DNA of 39,611 nucleotides from Syntrophaceae bacterium (GTDB taxonomy: Bacteria; Desulfobacterota; BSN033; UBA1163), in NCBI GenBank assembly GCA_013388645.1, contig JACAEV010000084.1, positions 1-39,611 on the forward strand, read 5' to 3'. The translations under genes and the position numbers were made by a program. This document shows positions 8,608-17,238 of this stretch, piece by piece (positions within the stretch are counted from its first letter, which is position 1; the number at the start of each line of letters is the position of its first letter). The notes beneath the pieces are model-generated. The model ran no database searches. It was not told the origin of the DNA and saw only the letters and a program-made list of their open reading frames with translations.

Positions 8608-8723
8608 GGGGATATTCTCCGGCTTCTATAGGCAAAAGGAACGAATCAAACGAATCTATATCATACTTGACGGTGAAACTCAATTCCTCCACGATCGGGT
8701 GGGACGATCCTCTTCCACGGAGG

Positions 8724-10703
8724 TTAGGACTCTAACAAAGTAAAGGCTTTTGAAAGGCTCTCCTTGCTCCCAATAAGGTAGATGATATCTCCCGGTGTGA
8801 AAACGAACTCAAGGCCTGGACTTGCGATGATTTCATTACCTCTCTTCACTGCAATCACGGTGGCACCTGTTGTGGAGCGTATCATCAGGTCTTTGAGGGA
8901 ACGACCTGAGGCACGAGAACGATCTCTGACCAAGTAGGTTTCCGTATCCACATCTATTAAGATTTCGCATTTCTGTGGAAGATCCTTAGCAGGAAGTTCA
9001 ACCCTTCGCAGGGCTTCGTAACTACCGCTCCGAACCTTCTCGATCTGTTCAATGAGGAGATTTTTAGGAACCTGATAGTGATGAAGGACTTTTGCAAAGA
9101 TTTCGATTGATGTCTCAAACTCTTCCGGGATCACTTCATTGGCTCCCAGTTTGAGCAAATCCTCCACCTCTGAGGTGTAACGGGTTCTTACAATGATATA
9201 AAGTCTGGCATTTTCCTTCCTGGCCACCTGGACAATCCTCCGGGTCGAAGCCGGATCCGAAATTGCCACCACCACCATTCTCGCTGCTGTGATTCCCAAC
9301 TTATGCAGAATCTCCGGACTGGTTCCATCCCCATAGAATATGGGTTCCCCTTTCTTTTTCATCTGAATAACGGTATCGTTATTTAATTCGAGGATCACAT
9401 AGGGAATCGATGATTCTTTCAACACTTCTGCGAGATTTCTTCCATTTAAGCCAAATCCAATGATGATGACATGTCCTTCTCTCCTTGCAGGGAAACCCTC
9501 CTTCTCTGCTTTTTTTCGCATTCTGTCGAGCCGCTCAAGGAGCTTCTTCGAACTTATCCAACTCGAAATTCCTGGAGAAGCTCGAAGGATAAAGGGAGTT
9601 AGAACCATTGTCCATACGGAGGCCGAAAGGAAAAGTTGGTAAAGACTTTCCGTGATAAGTCCAGCGGATTTACCAGTCATTGCCAGAACAAAGGAAAATT
9701 CACCGATCTGGGCCAGATGAAGACCCGTCTGAAGGGAGACCCGGATGGGGTGACCCAAAAGGTGAACAGAAAAGAAGCCAGTGGAGGTCTTGATGAGTAA
9801 AATGAATAGGACGGCTAAGAGAATGATGAATAGATTTTCGACGAGTAAGGTTAAATCCATTAACATCCCGATGGAGATGAAAAAAAGGCCGTTAAAACTG
9901 TCCTTGAAGGGCAAGATGTCAGAGATCGCTTGATAGGCATATTCGGACTCAGAGATGACAAGTCCTGCTAAAAAGGCCCCAAGAGCTAAAGAGAGTCCGA
10001 GCTCAGAGGTCAAGAGGGCTGTCCCGAGACAGAGGAGAATGATGGTGATGACGAAGAGTTCCCGGCTTCGGGTATGGACGATCTGGTGAAGGAGGTTGGG
10101 GACCAGCCATCGGGCACCGAAGATGACGATAAAAAGGATTGCCGCCGATTTGAAGAGGGTCCATGAAACTTGAGTAAAACTGCCTTGGTGGCCGGCTAGG
10201 ATAGGGATCAGAAGCATGAGTGGAACGACACACAAATCCTGAAAAATCAGGATTCCCATGGAAAGTCGTCCATGAGGAGAATCCATCTCTGCCCGGTCAA
10301 AAAGCATCCTCATGACAATTGCGGTACTACTGAGGGCGACGAGAAATCCCATGAAAAAGGAGGCATTCCATTTTCTAAGGAAAGGGTAGGTGAGGGCTGC
10401 CGTGACGAGAAGAGTAAGAAAGACCTGTGAGAAACCTCCTGCAAGGATGGTTGAATGAATCCTTTTGAGGCTTTTCAGAGAAATTTCAAGACCGATCATG
10501 AAGAGCAGGAGGATCACCCCAACCTCTGCAAGAAGCTCCACTTCTCGAACCTCTCGGACGATCCCAAATCCATGGGGTCCCAGAGCGACCCCGGCAATGA
10601 GAAATCCAACGATCGAGGACACCTTGATTTTTTGAAGGAGAAACACGACAAAGGCGGACACCCCGAAGATGATGACTAATGTTTTTAGAAAGGCGAGTTC
10701 CAT
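8724..10703 (-). CDS. CPA2-family monovalent cation/proton antiporter with RCK domains (KefB/RosB-like)
   Basis: Inner-membrane cation (K+ or Na+)/H+ antiporter or K+ efflux protein. Residues 1-380 form the Na_H_Exchanger membrane domain (about 12 helices), including SSIVGFLIAGVALGPHGFG near residue 30, SSTAIVMRMLFD and LSLALGAFLAGLVISESEY. A linker SSKKLLERLDRMRKKAE is followed by a TrkA-N (RCK) Rossmann domain beginning HVIIIGFGLNGRNLAEVL, with the acidic NAD-site residue in YVILELNND. The C-terminal TrkA-C domain includes GRSLKDLMIRSTTGATVIAV. Length of 659 residues is normal. It is monocistronic and divergent from tatA. NAD(H) or nucleotide gating through the RCK domain is expected from the family. 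Confidence 0.88.
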   Translation of the reverse strand: MELAFLKTLVIIFGVSAFVVFLLQKIKVSSIVGFLIAGVALGPHGFGIVREVREVELLAEVGVILLLFMIGLEISLKSLKRIHSTILAGGFSQVFLTLLVTAALTYPFLRKWNASFFMGFLVALSSTAIVMRMLFDRAEMDSPHGRLSMGILIFQDLCVVPLMLLIPILAGHQGSFTQVSWTLFKSAAILFIVIFGARWLVPNLLHQIVHTRSRELFVITIILLCLGTALLTSELGLSLALGAFLAGLVISESEYAYQAISDILPFKDSFNGLFFISIGMLMDLTLLVENLFIILLAVLFILLIKTSTGFFSVHLLGHPIRVSLQTGLHLAQIGEFSFVLAMTGKSAGLITESLYQLFLSASVWTMVLTPFILRASPGISSWISSKKLLERLDRMRKKAEKEGFPARREGHVIIIGFGLNGRNLAEVLKESSIPYVILELNNDTVIQMKKKGEPIFYGDGTSPEILHKLGITAARMVVVAISDPASTRRIVQVARKENARLYIIVRTRYTSEVEDLLKLGANEVIPEEFETSIEIFAKVLHHYQVPKNLLIEQIEKVRSGSYEALRRVELPAKDLPQKCEILIDVDTETYLVRDRSRASGRSLKDLMIRSTTGATVIAVKRGNEIIASPGLEFVFTPGDIIYLIGSKESLSKAFTLLES

Positions 10704-10757
10704 CGGTAACCCTCAGAGAGGATTATAACCCAAATTCAAAGATTTTTTTGAGAATTT

Positions 10758-10806
10758 GTTAGGACAAGGATCTTGTCGTCTCATCGTCCGATAGTTTTAT
10801 CATCCT
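10758..10806. repeat. Octamer tract in the antiporter-tatA divergent spacer
   Basis: Consecutive 8-mers such as AGGACAAG, GATCTTGT, CGTCTCAT, CGTCCGAT, AGTTTTAT are visible, with the cores GGAC and GTCC facing each other (AGGACAAGGATCTTGTC is also a dyad). It belongs with the octamer tracts at 2527, 19332 and 20351. Confidence 0.5.
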
Positions 10807-10874
10807 TTCTGCATATCGCCAATAGAGGTTATTCGAGGAGTGGACTGAACGATGATGCTATGACTCGAACCCCA

Positions 10875-10904
10875 TTGAAATCGAGACAAAAATTATGATA
10901 TAAA
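10875..10904 (+). promoter_or_regulatory. Sigma70-like promoter of the tat-radC genes
   Basis: TTGAAA (10875-10880), an 18-base spacer and TATAAA (10899-10904) lie just upstream of the tatA ribosome site CAGGAGG (10911-10917). The short leader implied (about 10-15 bases) is tight but workable. Confidence 0.5.
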
Positions 10905-10921
10905 TCTTCTCAGGAGGACTT

Positions 10922-11323
10922 ATGTTTAATATCGGAATTCCTGAATTATTAATCATCGTGGCCATTGCCCTGATCGTCTTTGGCCCCAATAAACTTCCTG
11001 AATTGGCCAAGGCTTTCGGCAGGGCGATGAGGGAGTTTAAAAAGGCGACCGAAGAGGTCAAAGAAAGTTTTGAAGCGGAGACAAAAGACCTGGAAGAAAT
11101 TAAACACACGCTCACCGACGAGAATCTCTTAGCAGATTTAGCTGAAGAGATTTCTTCTCCAGAGTCACAGACAGAAGAGATATCTCCACCCCAAGAATCC
11201 TTTGCTCCCGCCGAGAGTCCAACCGTGGAAGAAACCTTCACTCAGATCGAGGGCGAAAGGGTGGAAGAGGGGAAGGAAAAAGAATCCGGGGAGGCTAAAG
11301 AAGGGATTCCTCCCCATGGATGA
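10922..11323 (+). CDS. Sec-independent translocase subunit TatA/TatB
   Basis: Single-span component of the twin-arginine translocase. The 133-residue protein has the N-terminal hydrophobic helix in [18 protein letters not shown], the hinge [20 protein letters not shown] characteristic of TatA/TatB, an amphipathic helix and a long Glu-rich, probably unstructured tail. The Glu within the membrane start (PELL) is TatB-like, while the hinge is TatA-like; many bacteria use one bifunctional protein, so the subtype is left open. An AGGAGG box lies 5 bases before the ATG. The last 8 bases overlap tatC, implying coupled translation. Confidence 0.92.
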   Translation: MFNIGIPELLIIVAIALIVFGPNKLPELAKAFGRAMREFKKATEEVKESFEAETKDLEEIKHTLTDENLLADLAEEISSPESQTEEISPPQESFAPAESPTVEETFTQIEGERVEEGKEKESGEAKEGIPPHG

Positions 11324-12089
11324 GAAGAAACTTCCCCTCACCGCTCACCTCCAGGAGTTGAGAAAGCGACTCATTCTCTCCTTTATCGCGATCGGAATCG
11401 GTTTTTTCATTTGTTACGCCCTTAAGGAACTTCTCTTCGATATCCTTGCTGCACCTCTCATGACGATGATGCCTCAGGGAGGGTCATTGGTGTTTATCAG
11501 CGTCGCAGAAGCCTTTTTCACCTATATGAAGGTATCGTTCATCGCAGGGATCATCTTGACCTCTCCCTTCGTCCTCTATCAAATATGGGCATTTGTGGCA
11601 CCGGGTCTTTATCAAAAAGAGAAAAAATATGTCATCCCTCTTATCCTGAGCGGTTCATTCTTTTTTATCTTGGGAGTTCTCTTTGGATATTTTGTGGCAA
11701 TTCCCGTCGGTTTCAAGTTTCTTTTAGGTTATGCAACCGACTTCATCAAGCCTCTGCCGAGCATGAAAGAGTACCTATCTTTCAGCGTTAAGTTCCTATT
11801 AGCCTTTGGTCTGGTTTTCGAATTTCCAGTGGTCTTGGTCATTCTGGCCAGAATCGGAGTGGTTGATGCCAAGACATTGGCCCGGAATAGAAAATACGCC
11901 ATTCTCCTCATCTTCATTTTTGCTGCGGTGATGACCCCACCCGATATCATTTCTCAAGTGCTCATGGCCCTCCCTCTCATGGGGCTCTATGAGTTAAGCA
12001 TTTTATTTTCTAAAATTTTTGGGAAAAAATCCATATCCGCTCCTTCCGAAGAAGGTGGGGGAAAAGGAAAATCGCCTGCCACCCCTTAA
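11316..12089 (+). CDS. tatC: Sec-independent protein translocase TatC
   Basis: Polytopic receptor of the Tat pathway, which recognises twin-arginine signal peptides. The start [20 protein letters not shown] is the conserved TatC N-terminus (HLxELRxR), so the ATG at 11316 is chosen although the frame is open further upstream. Conserved first periplasmic loop and helix motifs are visible ([36 protein letters not shown]), as is the [18 protein letters not shown] region near the end. Six hydrophobic segments and 257 residues match the family. It overlaps tatA by 8 bp and is followed after 6 bp by radC. Confidence 0.96.
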   Translation: MDEKKLPLTAHLQELRKRLILSFIAIGIGFFICYALKELLFDILAAPLMTMMPQGGSLVFISVAEAFFTYMKVSFIAGIILTSPFVLYQIWAFVAPGLYQKEKKYVIPLILSGSFFFILGVLFGYFVAIPVGFKFLLGYATDFIKPLPSMKEYLSFSVKFLLAFGLVFEFPVVLVILARIGVVDAKTLARNRKYAILLIFIFAAVMTPPDIISQVLMALPLMGLYELSILFSKIFGKKSISAPSEEGGGKGKSPATP

Positions 12090-12095
12090 TCGACC

Positions 12096-12785
12096 ATGAC
12101 CGAATCCTCTTATAAAATTACTCGATGGCCCCAAAAAGAGAGACCCCGAGAACGGCTTCTCCAACAGGGCCCTCACACCCTCACCGAGACAGAACTTTTA
12201 GGCATTCTAATTGGAAAAGGGACAAGGAAAAAAACGGCAATTGATTTGGCGAGGGAACTTTTAGATCGCTATGAATCTCTTCAAAAGCTCTTCTCTCGCT
12301 CTCCCTCCGAGTTGATGAGGATAAAGGGCATCGGATCTGCCAAAGCGGCCATACTTTCCGCAGCCTTTGAACTGGTGAGAAGAATTGAATCCCAAAGCCA
12401 CCCTCCCAAGGTATCCTTCAAACGGTCTTCAGAGGTGGCCCACCATTACCTTCCGCTGATGAGGGATTTGAGGAAGGAGGTTTTCAAAGTCCTTCTTCTT
12501 AATCGGGCAAACCGTTTGACGAAGGAAGTTACGATCTCGGAAGGGACACTCGAAGCGAGCCTTGTCCATCCCCGGGATGTTTTCCATGAAGCCCTCTTAG
12601 AACCTGCGGCCGGTGTCATTTTGATCCATAATCATCCAAGCGGCAATCCAAGTCCAAGTGAAGAGGATCTCCGAATTACCAAACAATTGGTGGAGGCGGG
12701 CAGACTTTTGGGAATCAAAGTTTATGATCATATCATCTTGGCAGGGGAAAGTTATCGTAGCCTAGCGGATGATGGGCTGATCTGA
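12096..12785 (+). CDS. radC: RadC-family JAB1/MPN+ domain protein
   Basis: RadC (YicR) family protein, widely conserved; the older DNA-repair assignment is not supported biochemically, and a metal-dependent MPN+ hydrolase activity is inferred. The N-terminal part has the RPRERLLQQG start and a helix-hairpin-helix (LMRIKGIGSAKAAILSAA, about residues 70-87). The C-terminal JAMM motif is intact: LIHNHPSGNPSPSEEDL supplies two His and an Asp, with an upstream Glu in the VTISEGTLEASL segment. Length of 229 residues is normal. It follows tatC by 6 bp and is probably co-transcribed. Confidence 0.93.
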   Translation: MTESSYKITRWPQKERPRERLLQQGPHTLTETELLGILIGKGTRKKTAIDLARELLDRYESLQKLFSRSPSELMRIKGIGSAKAAILSAAFELVRRIESQSHPPKVSFKRSSEVAHHYLPLMRDLRKEVFKVLLLNRANRLTKEVTISEGTLEASLVHPRDVFHEALLEPAAGVILIHNHPSGNPSPSEEDLRITKQLVEAGRLLGIKVYDHIILAGESYRSLADDGLI

Positions 12786-12790
12786 CGATC

Positions 12791-12865
12791 AATTCGGAGT
12801 AATTAGTTCGTAGTTCGGAGAAATTGTTTTCTTAACTCCGAACCCTAAACTCCGAACTCCGAATT
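12791..12865. repeat. Inverted heptamer array between radC and the ATP-grasp gene
   Basis: The left arm has TTCGGAG, TAATTAG, TTCGTAG, TTCGGAG (12793-12820); the right arm has AACTCCG, AACCCTA, AACTCCG, AACTCCG, AA (12834-12863). Each arm is a tandem of degenerate 7-mers and the two arms are complementary, so the spacer can fold as one long hairpin ending a few bases before the next start codon. The same heptamer recurs at 26139-26299. Confidence 0.8.
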
Positions 12866-12869
12866 TGCT

Positions 12870-14036
12870 ATGAGCGTTCTGGTTACGGATGGGCATTTCA
12901 GAAAAACATTAGCAGTGGTTCGTTCCCTTGGTCGTAAAGGGGTTTCTGTTGCTGTTGGGGAACGGACATATCTCAATACCTCCTTTTTTTCTAAATATTG
13001 TGATCGGCGCCTCATCTATCCCTCTCCCCGACAATTCCCAGATCAATTTGTGGAGTTTCTTCTAAGAGAGATTAAGAAGACCTCTTATGATTGTCTCTTC
13101 CCGATGGAAGAGGAGACCTTGCTTTTGTTAGTGAAATATCGTTCGGAGATCTCTCGATATACCTATTTCCCCAGTCCTGATTTGGAGAAGATCGAATTCG
13201 TCCGGGATAAAAGAAACCTGATGCAGTTTGCAGAGACCTATGGGATCCCCGCCCCAAAGACCTATTATCTGTCCCCTGCCCAATCCCTCCCATCTTGGGG
13301 GGGAGGAGAGGGTGAGGGGTACGTGATCAAACCTCGAATCAGCTCTGGATCATTTGGTATTGTTTATGTAAGAAAGAGGGAGGATCTTATTGGTTCTTAT
13401 GAAAGCGTCCATCGACGATACCCTTTTCCCATCATTCAGGAATGGATTCCTGATGGAGGAGGCACGTTCGGGCTTGCGGCGCTATTTGATGAGGCTTCAA
13501 ACATAAAGGCTGTCTTTATCTATAAAAAGTTGAGGATGTATCCCGTTCAAGGAGGACCCAGCACATTGCGGGAAGGAGTTGAACATCCTCAAATCAAGGA
13601 GTTAGGTCTCTCTCTTTTTAAAGCTTTAAATTGGGTAGGGATCGGAATGGTGGAATTCAAAGTGGATCCAAGAGACGGCATTCCAAAACTGATGGAACTG
13701 AATCCCCGGTTCTGGGGTTCCTTGCAATTGGCCATTGTGTCCGGAGTTGATTTTCCATATCTCATCTTGAGGATGGCGAGGAAGGAAAAGGTCAACCCGG
13801 TTCTTCATTATGAAGTGGGGAAACGCTGTCGCTGGCTTCTCTTCGGAGATATTCTCCATTTTCTAAACAATCCCCGTCGTTTTCATCTTCAACCTCCCTT
13901 CTTCCATTTCTTTGATCCCCACACGTCCTATGATATTATTTCAAAAGACGACCCACTTCCTGTATTGGGATCGGCGGCCACTTTTTTTACGTTCCTTTAC
14001 GACCCAGAGATGAAGCGATTTTTGGAGAGAAGATGA
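12870..14036 (+). CDS. ATP-grasp domain protein (carboxylate-amine ligase-like)
   Basis: Predicted ATP-grasp ligase joining a carboxylate to a nucleophile; substrate unknown. A pre-ATP-grasp Rossmann-like region (VLVTDGHFRKTLAVVRSLGR) precedes the ATP-grasp fold, which begins around residue 105 (VRDKRNLMQFAETYGIPAPK). The ATP-binding loop is YVIKPRISSGSFGIVYV, and the Mg/catalytic strand is PKLMELNPRFWGSLQLA. The family is often found with polysaccharide and natural-product genes. The start codon directly follows the inverted heptamer array and has no recognisable ribosome site, so its expression may depend on that structure or on read-through. It opens the long collinear block that continues to 30206. 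Confidence 0.78.
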   Translation: MSVLVTDGHFRKTLAVVRSLGRKGVSVAVGERTYLNTSFFSKYCDRRLIYPSPRQFPDQFVEFLLREIKKTSYDCLFPMEEETLLLLVKYRSEISRYTYFPSPDLEKIEFVRDKRNLMQFAETYGIPAPKTYYLSPAQSLPSWGGGEGEGYVIKPRISSGSFGIVYVRKREDLIGSYESVHRRYPFPIIQEWIPDGGGTFGLAALFDEASNIKAVFIYKKLRMYPVQGGPSTLREGVEHPQIKELGLSLFKALNWVGIGMVEFKVDPRDGIPKLMELNPRFWGSLQLAIVSGVDFPYLILRMARKEKVNPVLHYEVGKRCRWLLFGDILHFLNNPRRFHLQPPFFHFFDPHTSYDIISKDDPLPVLGSAATFFTFLYDPEMKRFLERR

Positions 14037-14043
14037 ATATTAT

Positions 14044-14180
14044 GTTCCGAGTTACCAGTTACCGTTTAAAAACCTTAAACACAAAAATACTCTGAAGTGT
14101 TTGGGTTAAAATAAGGGTAACGAAGCCCGTCTCGTTTAGGGTTAGAGGGTTACGTCAAGGTCTTAAGACCAAAGACCCAA
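14044..14180. repeat. Heptamer tract plus one copy of a dispersed REP-like repeat
   Basis: The tract starts with the 7-mers GTTCCGA, GTTACCA, GTTACCG (14044-14064). From about 14083 it contains a segment (AAAAATACTCTGAAGTGTTT, then CGAAGCCCGTCTCGTTTAGG at 14121-14140) that recurs as an imperfect reverse complement at about 24060-24156, also in a spacer. The similarity runs on into the TCTTAAGAC region near 14161. No gene is visible in this 207-bp spacer. Confidence 0.65.
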
Positions 14181-14243
14181 TCCAATGACGATATGAGTAC
14201 CGTTACCGTTAGACGTTATGGGCCATCTGAAAAGGACCACTTC

Positions 14244-15071
14244 ATGAAGAATATGTTGACGGTGGATGTGGAGGACTGGTATCACATCTGTGATATCGAA
14301 CATCTTCTTCCGCCTTCTTGCTGGGATCAATGTGAAAGTCGAATCCTATCTAATATCGAGAAGATCCTCACCCTTTTTAACCGGTTTAAAGTTCAAGCCA
14401 CCTTTTTCGTTCTCGGTTACATTGCAGAAAGAATCCCCCAGATGGTGAAGATGATCTATCTCGAAGGACATGAGATCGCTTCCCATGGTTATGGTCATGT
14501 CCAAGTCTACAAGCAGAAGAAAGAGGAGTTTCTTGAGGACCTCCTTCGATCCAAAAACCTGATAGAAGGTCTGATCGGTGAGACCATTATCGGTTACCGT
14601 GCACCCGAGTGGTCGATCTGTGATGAAAGAAAAAACTCTTATTGGGCTCTCGATCTCTTAACTCAGCATGGATTTCTCTACGATTCAAGCATTGCTCCAC
14701 TTCGTTTCATCGGAGTTTCAAATGCACCCCAAATCCCGTACACGATACCGACCGCTTATGGTCAAATTAGAGAGTTTCCTCCTTTGGTCATGCAATCACC
14801 CCTTGGAAATTTACCCATTGGGGGAGGATGGGGATTGCGAGTATTCCCTTATCGAAATATTTGGAAAACCATCGTTCAATTCAACCGTCTGGGTCATCCC
14901 GCTCTGATCTTCTGCCATCCCTCTGAATTCGATACATTTTCCCCTCCCATTGCTCTTCCCTGGATCAAACGGTTTGTCTGTTATGGAAAGATCAGAACGA
15001 CGGAAGAACGATTGACAAGACTCCTGAATGATTTTGAATTCACCATGGTTCGGAGGTTTCTTCTTGGATAA
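14244..15071 (+). CDS. Polysaccharide deacetylase with DUF3473-like C-terminus (XrtA/PEP-CTERM-type)
   Basis: Predicted NodB-fold carbohydrate de-N-acetylase. Motif 1 is MLTVDVEDWYH (catalytic/metal Asp-Glu-Asp), motif 2 is HEIASHGYGH with the two metal His, and motif 3 is YRAPEWS. The C-terminal part with LPIGGGWGLRVFPYR and ALIFCHPSEFD resembles the DUF3473 region of exopolysaccharide deacetylases linked to XrtA systems. The frame is open back to an ATG at 14193, but the family begins at MKNMLTVDVED and an AAAGGA box lies 8 bases before the ATG at 14244; the upstream codons come from a GTTACC-type repeat. 275 residues. It overlaps the next gene by 8 bp. Confidence 0.85.
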   Translation: MKNMLTVDVEDWYHICDIEHLLPPSCWDQCESRILSNIEKILTLFNRFKVQATFFVLGYIAERIPQMVKMIYLEGHEIASHGYGHVQVYKQKKEEFLEDLLRSKNLIEGLIGETIIGYRAPEWSICDERKNSYWALDLLTQHGFLYDSSIAPLRFIGVSNAPQIPYTIPTAYGQIREFPPLVMQSPLGNLPIGGGWGLRVFPYRNIWKTIVQFNRLGHPALIFCHPSEFDTFSPPIALPWIKRFVCYGKIRTTEERLTRLLNDFEFTMVRRFLLG

Positions 15072-15735
15072 AATCTGTATCCTCATCCCTGCCTATAATG
15101 CTCAATCAACGTTGGGCGTTGTTTTAAAAAAGATTGAGCCTCTCAAGATCGATACAGTCGTGGTGGATGACGGGTCTTCCGATGAGACGAAGAAAGTGGC
15201 CTTAGCAAATGGGGCCCTATTGCGTGTGCATCCGACGAACCTTGGGAAAGGGGCAGCCCTCCGGACGGGGTTTCAATATGTCCTGCAGAGAGATTATCAG
15301 CTGGTTATCACTCTGGATGCCGATGGTCAACACGATCCATCCGAAATCCCGTCTCTCCTCACAATATTTCAAAGCGTCAAGGCGGATATCCTCATTGCCT
15401 CTCGGGCCGCCGCATTTGGGGAGATGACGTTCCTCCGTCGGTTCTGGAATCGCCTGGGAGCAAAAGCGGTTTCGCGTCTTTGTCATTCAGATATAACGGA
15501 CAGTCAGTCTGGTTTTCGACTGATTCGGAGCAACGTTCTTAGAGCAGTGGATCTCTCGACATCTCGATTCGAGACGGAGTTGGAGTTCCTGATCAATGCT
15601 TGCAAAAAGGGGTTTCGTGTGTTATCAGTTCCTATTCAGGTCCCCCAGGTCGATGGAACGGCTTCCAGTCATTTCAGGCCTGTGATCGATACGTGGTTAG
15701 TTTGTAAAGTTTTTCTTCGAAGTCTGTTTGGTTGA
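15064..15735 (+). CDS. Family 2 glycosyltransferase (dolichyl/undecaprenyl-phosphate sugar synthase-like)
   Basis: Cytoplasmic-face GT-A enzyme that transfers a sugar from an NDP donor, most like the polyprenyl-phosphate glycosyltransferase subgroup. The start ICILIPAYNAQSTL, nucleotide-binding VVVDDGSSDET, LRVHPTNLGKGAALRTGF, the metal DxD motif in LDADGQHDP, and SQSGFRLIR (QXXRW-like position) are all present. About 223 residues, a soluble single-domain form without a membrane tail. I choose the TTG at 15064 because a GGAGG box lies 8 bases upstream and the start then overlaps the deacetylase stop by 8 bp. An ATG at 15028 in the same frame would add residues unlike the family. Confidence 0.88.
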   Translation: MDKICILIPAYNAQSTLGVVLKKIEPLKIDTVVVDDGSSDETKKVALANGALLRVHPTNLGKGAALRTGFQYVLQRDYQLVITLDADGQHDPSEIPSLLTIFQSVKADILIASRAAAFGEMTFLRRFWNRLGAKAVSRLCHSDITDSQSGFRLIRSNVLRAVDLSTSRFETELEFLINACKKGFRVLSVPIQVPQVDGTASSHFRPVIDTWLVCKVFLRSLFG

Positions 15736-15743
15736 GAAATAAA

Positions 15744-17144
15744 ATGGATTTTTACCAGCGGGCAAAGCGATATTCTATAAAGAAATTTACAACGAGTGCC
15801 TTTTCCCTTCTGGCGAATGCCTCTACCGAAAATTTAATCCGTTTGACCTATCTGGCCGAGAGGATCCCTCAGAAGGATTCTTATCGGGAGAAAATTCGAT
15901 GGATTCGAACTCTCTTCCAGACCGAACATCCGGCTCTGACAATTGCGAGGCGGGTCCTCAGCGAAACCCACCCCATTCATCGAAAGAAACTCATTGCCAA
16001 TTTTATTGTCAATCAACTGCTCGTCGGCACGAATCGAAGGAAGGCGTTTGAGGCGGAAAAAGGCTTCTATCCGCCGGATGCCATGTTGATCAGCCCAACC
16101 ATGCGATGCAATCTCGATTGTTATGGATGTTATGCGGGGGTCTATCCCCAAGAGGATCTTCCTTACAATATCTTGGATCGACTTATGGGCGAATGTAAGG
16201 AGATGGGCATCCATTTGATCCTGATGACAGGTGGTGAGCCGTTTTTGAGAGAGGATCTTTTCGCTCTCTTTGAGAAGCATGAGAACATGATTTTCCAGAT
16301 CTACACCAATGGGACACTGATCGATAAAAAGATGATCGATCGGTTTGTGACGTTGGGCAATGTGGTCCCAGCGATCAGCCTCGAAGGACTGAGAGAAGAA
16401 ACGGATGCGAGAAGGGGCAAGGGGCAGTTCGATCGAATCGTGAAGGTGATGGATGGGCTTCGAGAAGCCGGGATCTTTTTCGCCGTCTCCACGACCCAGA
16501 CCTCCCAAAATACGGATGTGTTGACGAGCGATGCCTTTGTCGATTTTCTGGTAGAGAAGGGATGTATCCTGATTTGGAACTTCCATTATGTCCCTATCGG
16601 AAGAGACCCTGAGCTTTCCCTCATGGTGACGCCCGAGCAGAGGAACCGGACGAGGGAGCGGCTTGCCTATTTTCGGGCGACCAAACCCATCCTCTTCGTT
16701 GACTTCTGGAATGATGGGTGTCTCACGCAAGGATGCATTGCAGCGGGTAGAAAATATTTTCATGTCAACGCCCAAGGCGATGTGGAACCCTGTGTCTTTT
16801 GCCATTTTGCTTCTGATAATATCAAAGAGAAATCTCTCGCGGAGGCGCTCAATTCACCTCTCTTTCGGGAGATTCGATCTCATCAGCCTTTCTCAGAGAA
16901 CTATTTCCGACCCTGCCTTCTAATCGATCACCCACAAGAGGGGAGAACGTTTGCACTTCAACATGCAAAATATTTTACTCATGAAAAGGCAGAGCAGCTT
17001 TTTGTCGATTTTGCACAGGCCATAGATTGCTATGCCCAGGCCTATGGGAGGATTGCGGAGGCGGCATGGAAGGAGAAAATGGAACGTCAACCCCCTCAGC
17101 CTCTCTTTGTCAGGAAAAAGGTAGTGGGTAAACCCGGTTGTTGA
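15744..17144 (+). CDS. Radical SAM protein with SPASM-like C-terminal cysteine region
   Basis: Radical S-adenosylmethionine enzyme, substrate unknown. The [4Fe-4S] motif is RCNLDCYGCYAG (Cys 122, 126, 129), followed by the SAM-contact LMTGGEPFLREDL, IYTNGTLI and AISLEGLREETDARRG. The C-terminal third has further Cys in GCLTQGCIAAG, VEPCVFCHF and FRPCLL, which suggests an auxiliary cluster of SPASM type. A 115-residue N-terminal helical region precedes the radical SAM core. The ATG at 15744 lies 8 bp after the glycosyltransferase stop; a TTG at 15732 is an alternative. It is not a B12-binding type, unlike the four radical SAM genes downstream. Confidence 0.85.
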   Translation: MDFYQRAKRYSIKKFTTSAFSLLANASTENLIRLTYLAERIPQKDSYREKIRWIRTLFQTEHPALTIARRVLSETHPIHRKKLIANFIVNQLLVGTNRRKAFEAEKGFYPPDAMLISPTMRCNLDCYGCYAGVYPQEDLPYNILDRLMGECKEMGIHLILMTGGEPFLREDLFALFEKHENMIFQIYTNGTLIDKKMIDRFVTLGNVVPAISLEGLREETDARRGKGQFDRIVKVMDGLREAGIFFAVSTTQTSQNTDVLTSDAFVDFLVEKGCILIWNFHYVPIGRDPELSLMVTPEQRNRTRERLAYFRATKPILFVDFWNDGCLTQGCIAAGRKYFHVNAQGDVEPCVFCHFASDNIKEKSLAEALNSPLFREIRSHQPFSENYFRPCLLIDHPQEGRTFALQHAKYFTHEKAEQLFVDFAQAIDCYAQAYGRIAEAAWKEKMERQPPQPLFVRKKVVGKPGC

Positions 17145-17238
17145 GCGGATATCCATTCGGTGTCAGTTTCTTTCCGTCATTTAAAAGGGATTACCATTTT
17201 GAGGGTGTCCATTTCATGCAACAATGGAGTAGACATGG

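Noticed and set aside
12791-12865. CRISPR array reading of the repeat tract
   Set aside because: Units are 7 bases, contiguous, degenerate and inverted; there are no spacers of 30-40 bases and no cas genes.
15834-16805. 323-codon minus-strand open frame
   Set aside because: Long, but exactly antisense to the SPASM-like radical SAM gene whose cluster motif and SAM-site motifs are clear; the antisense product shows no recognisable family.
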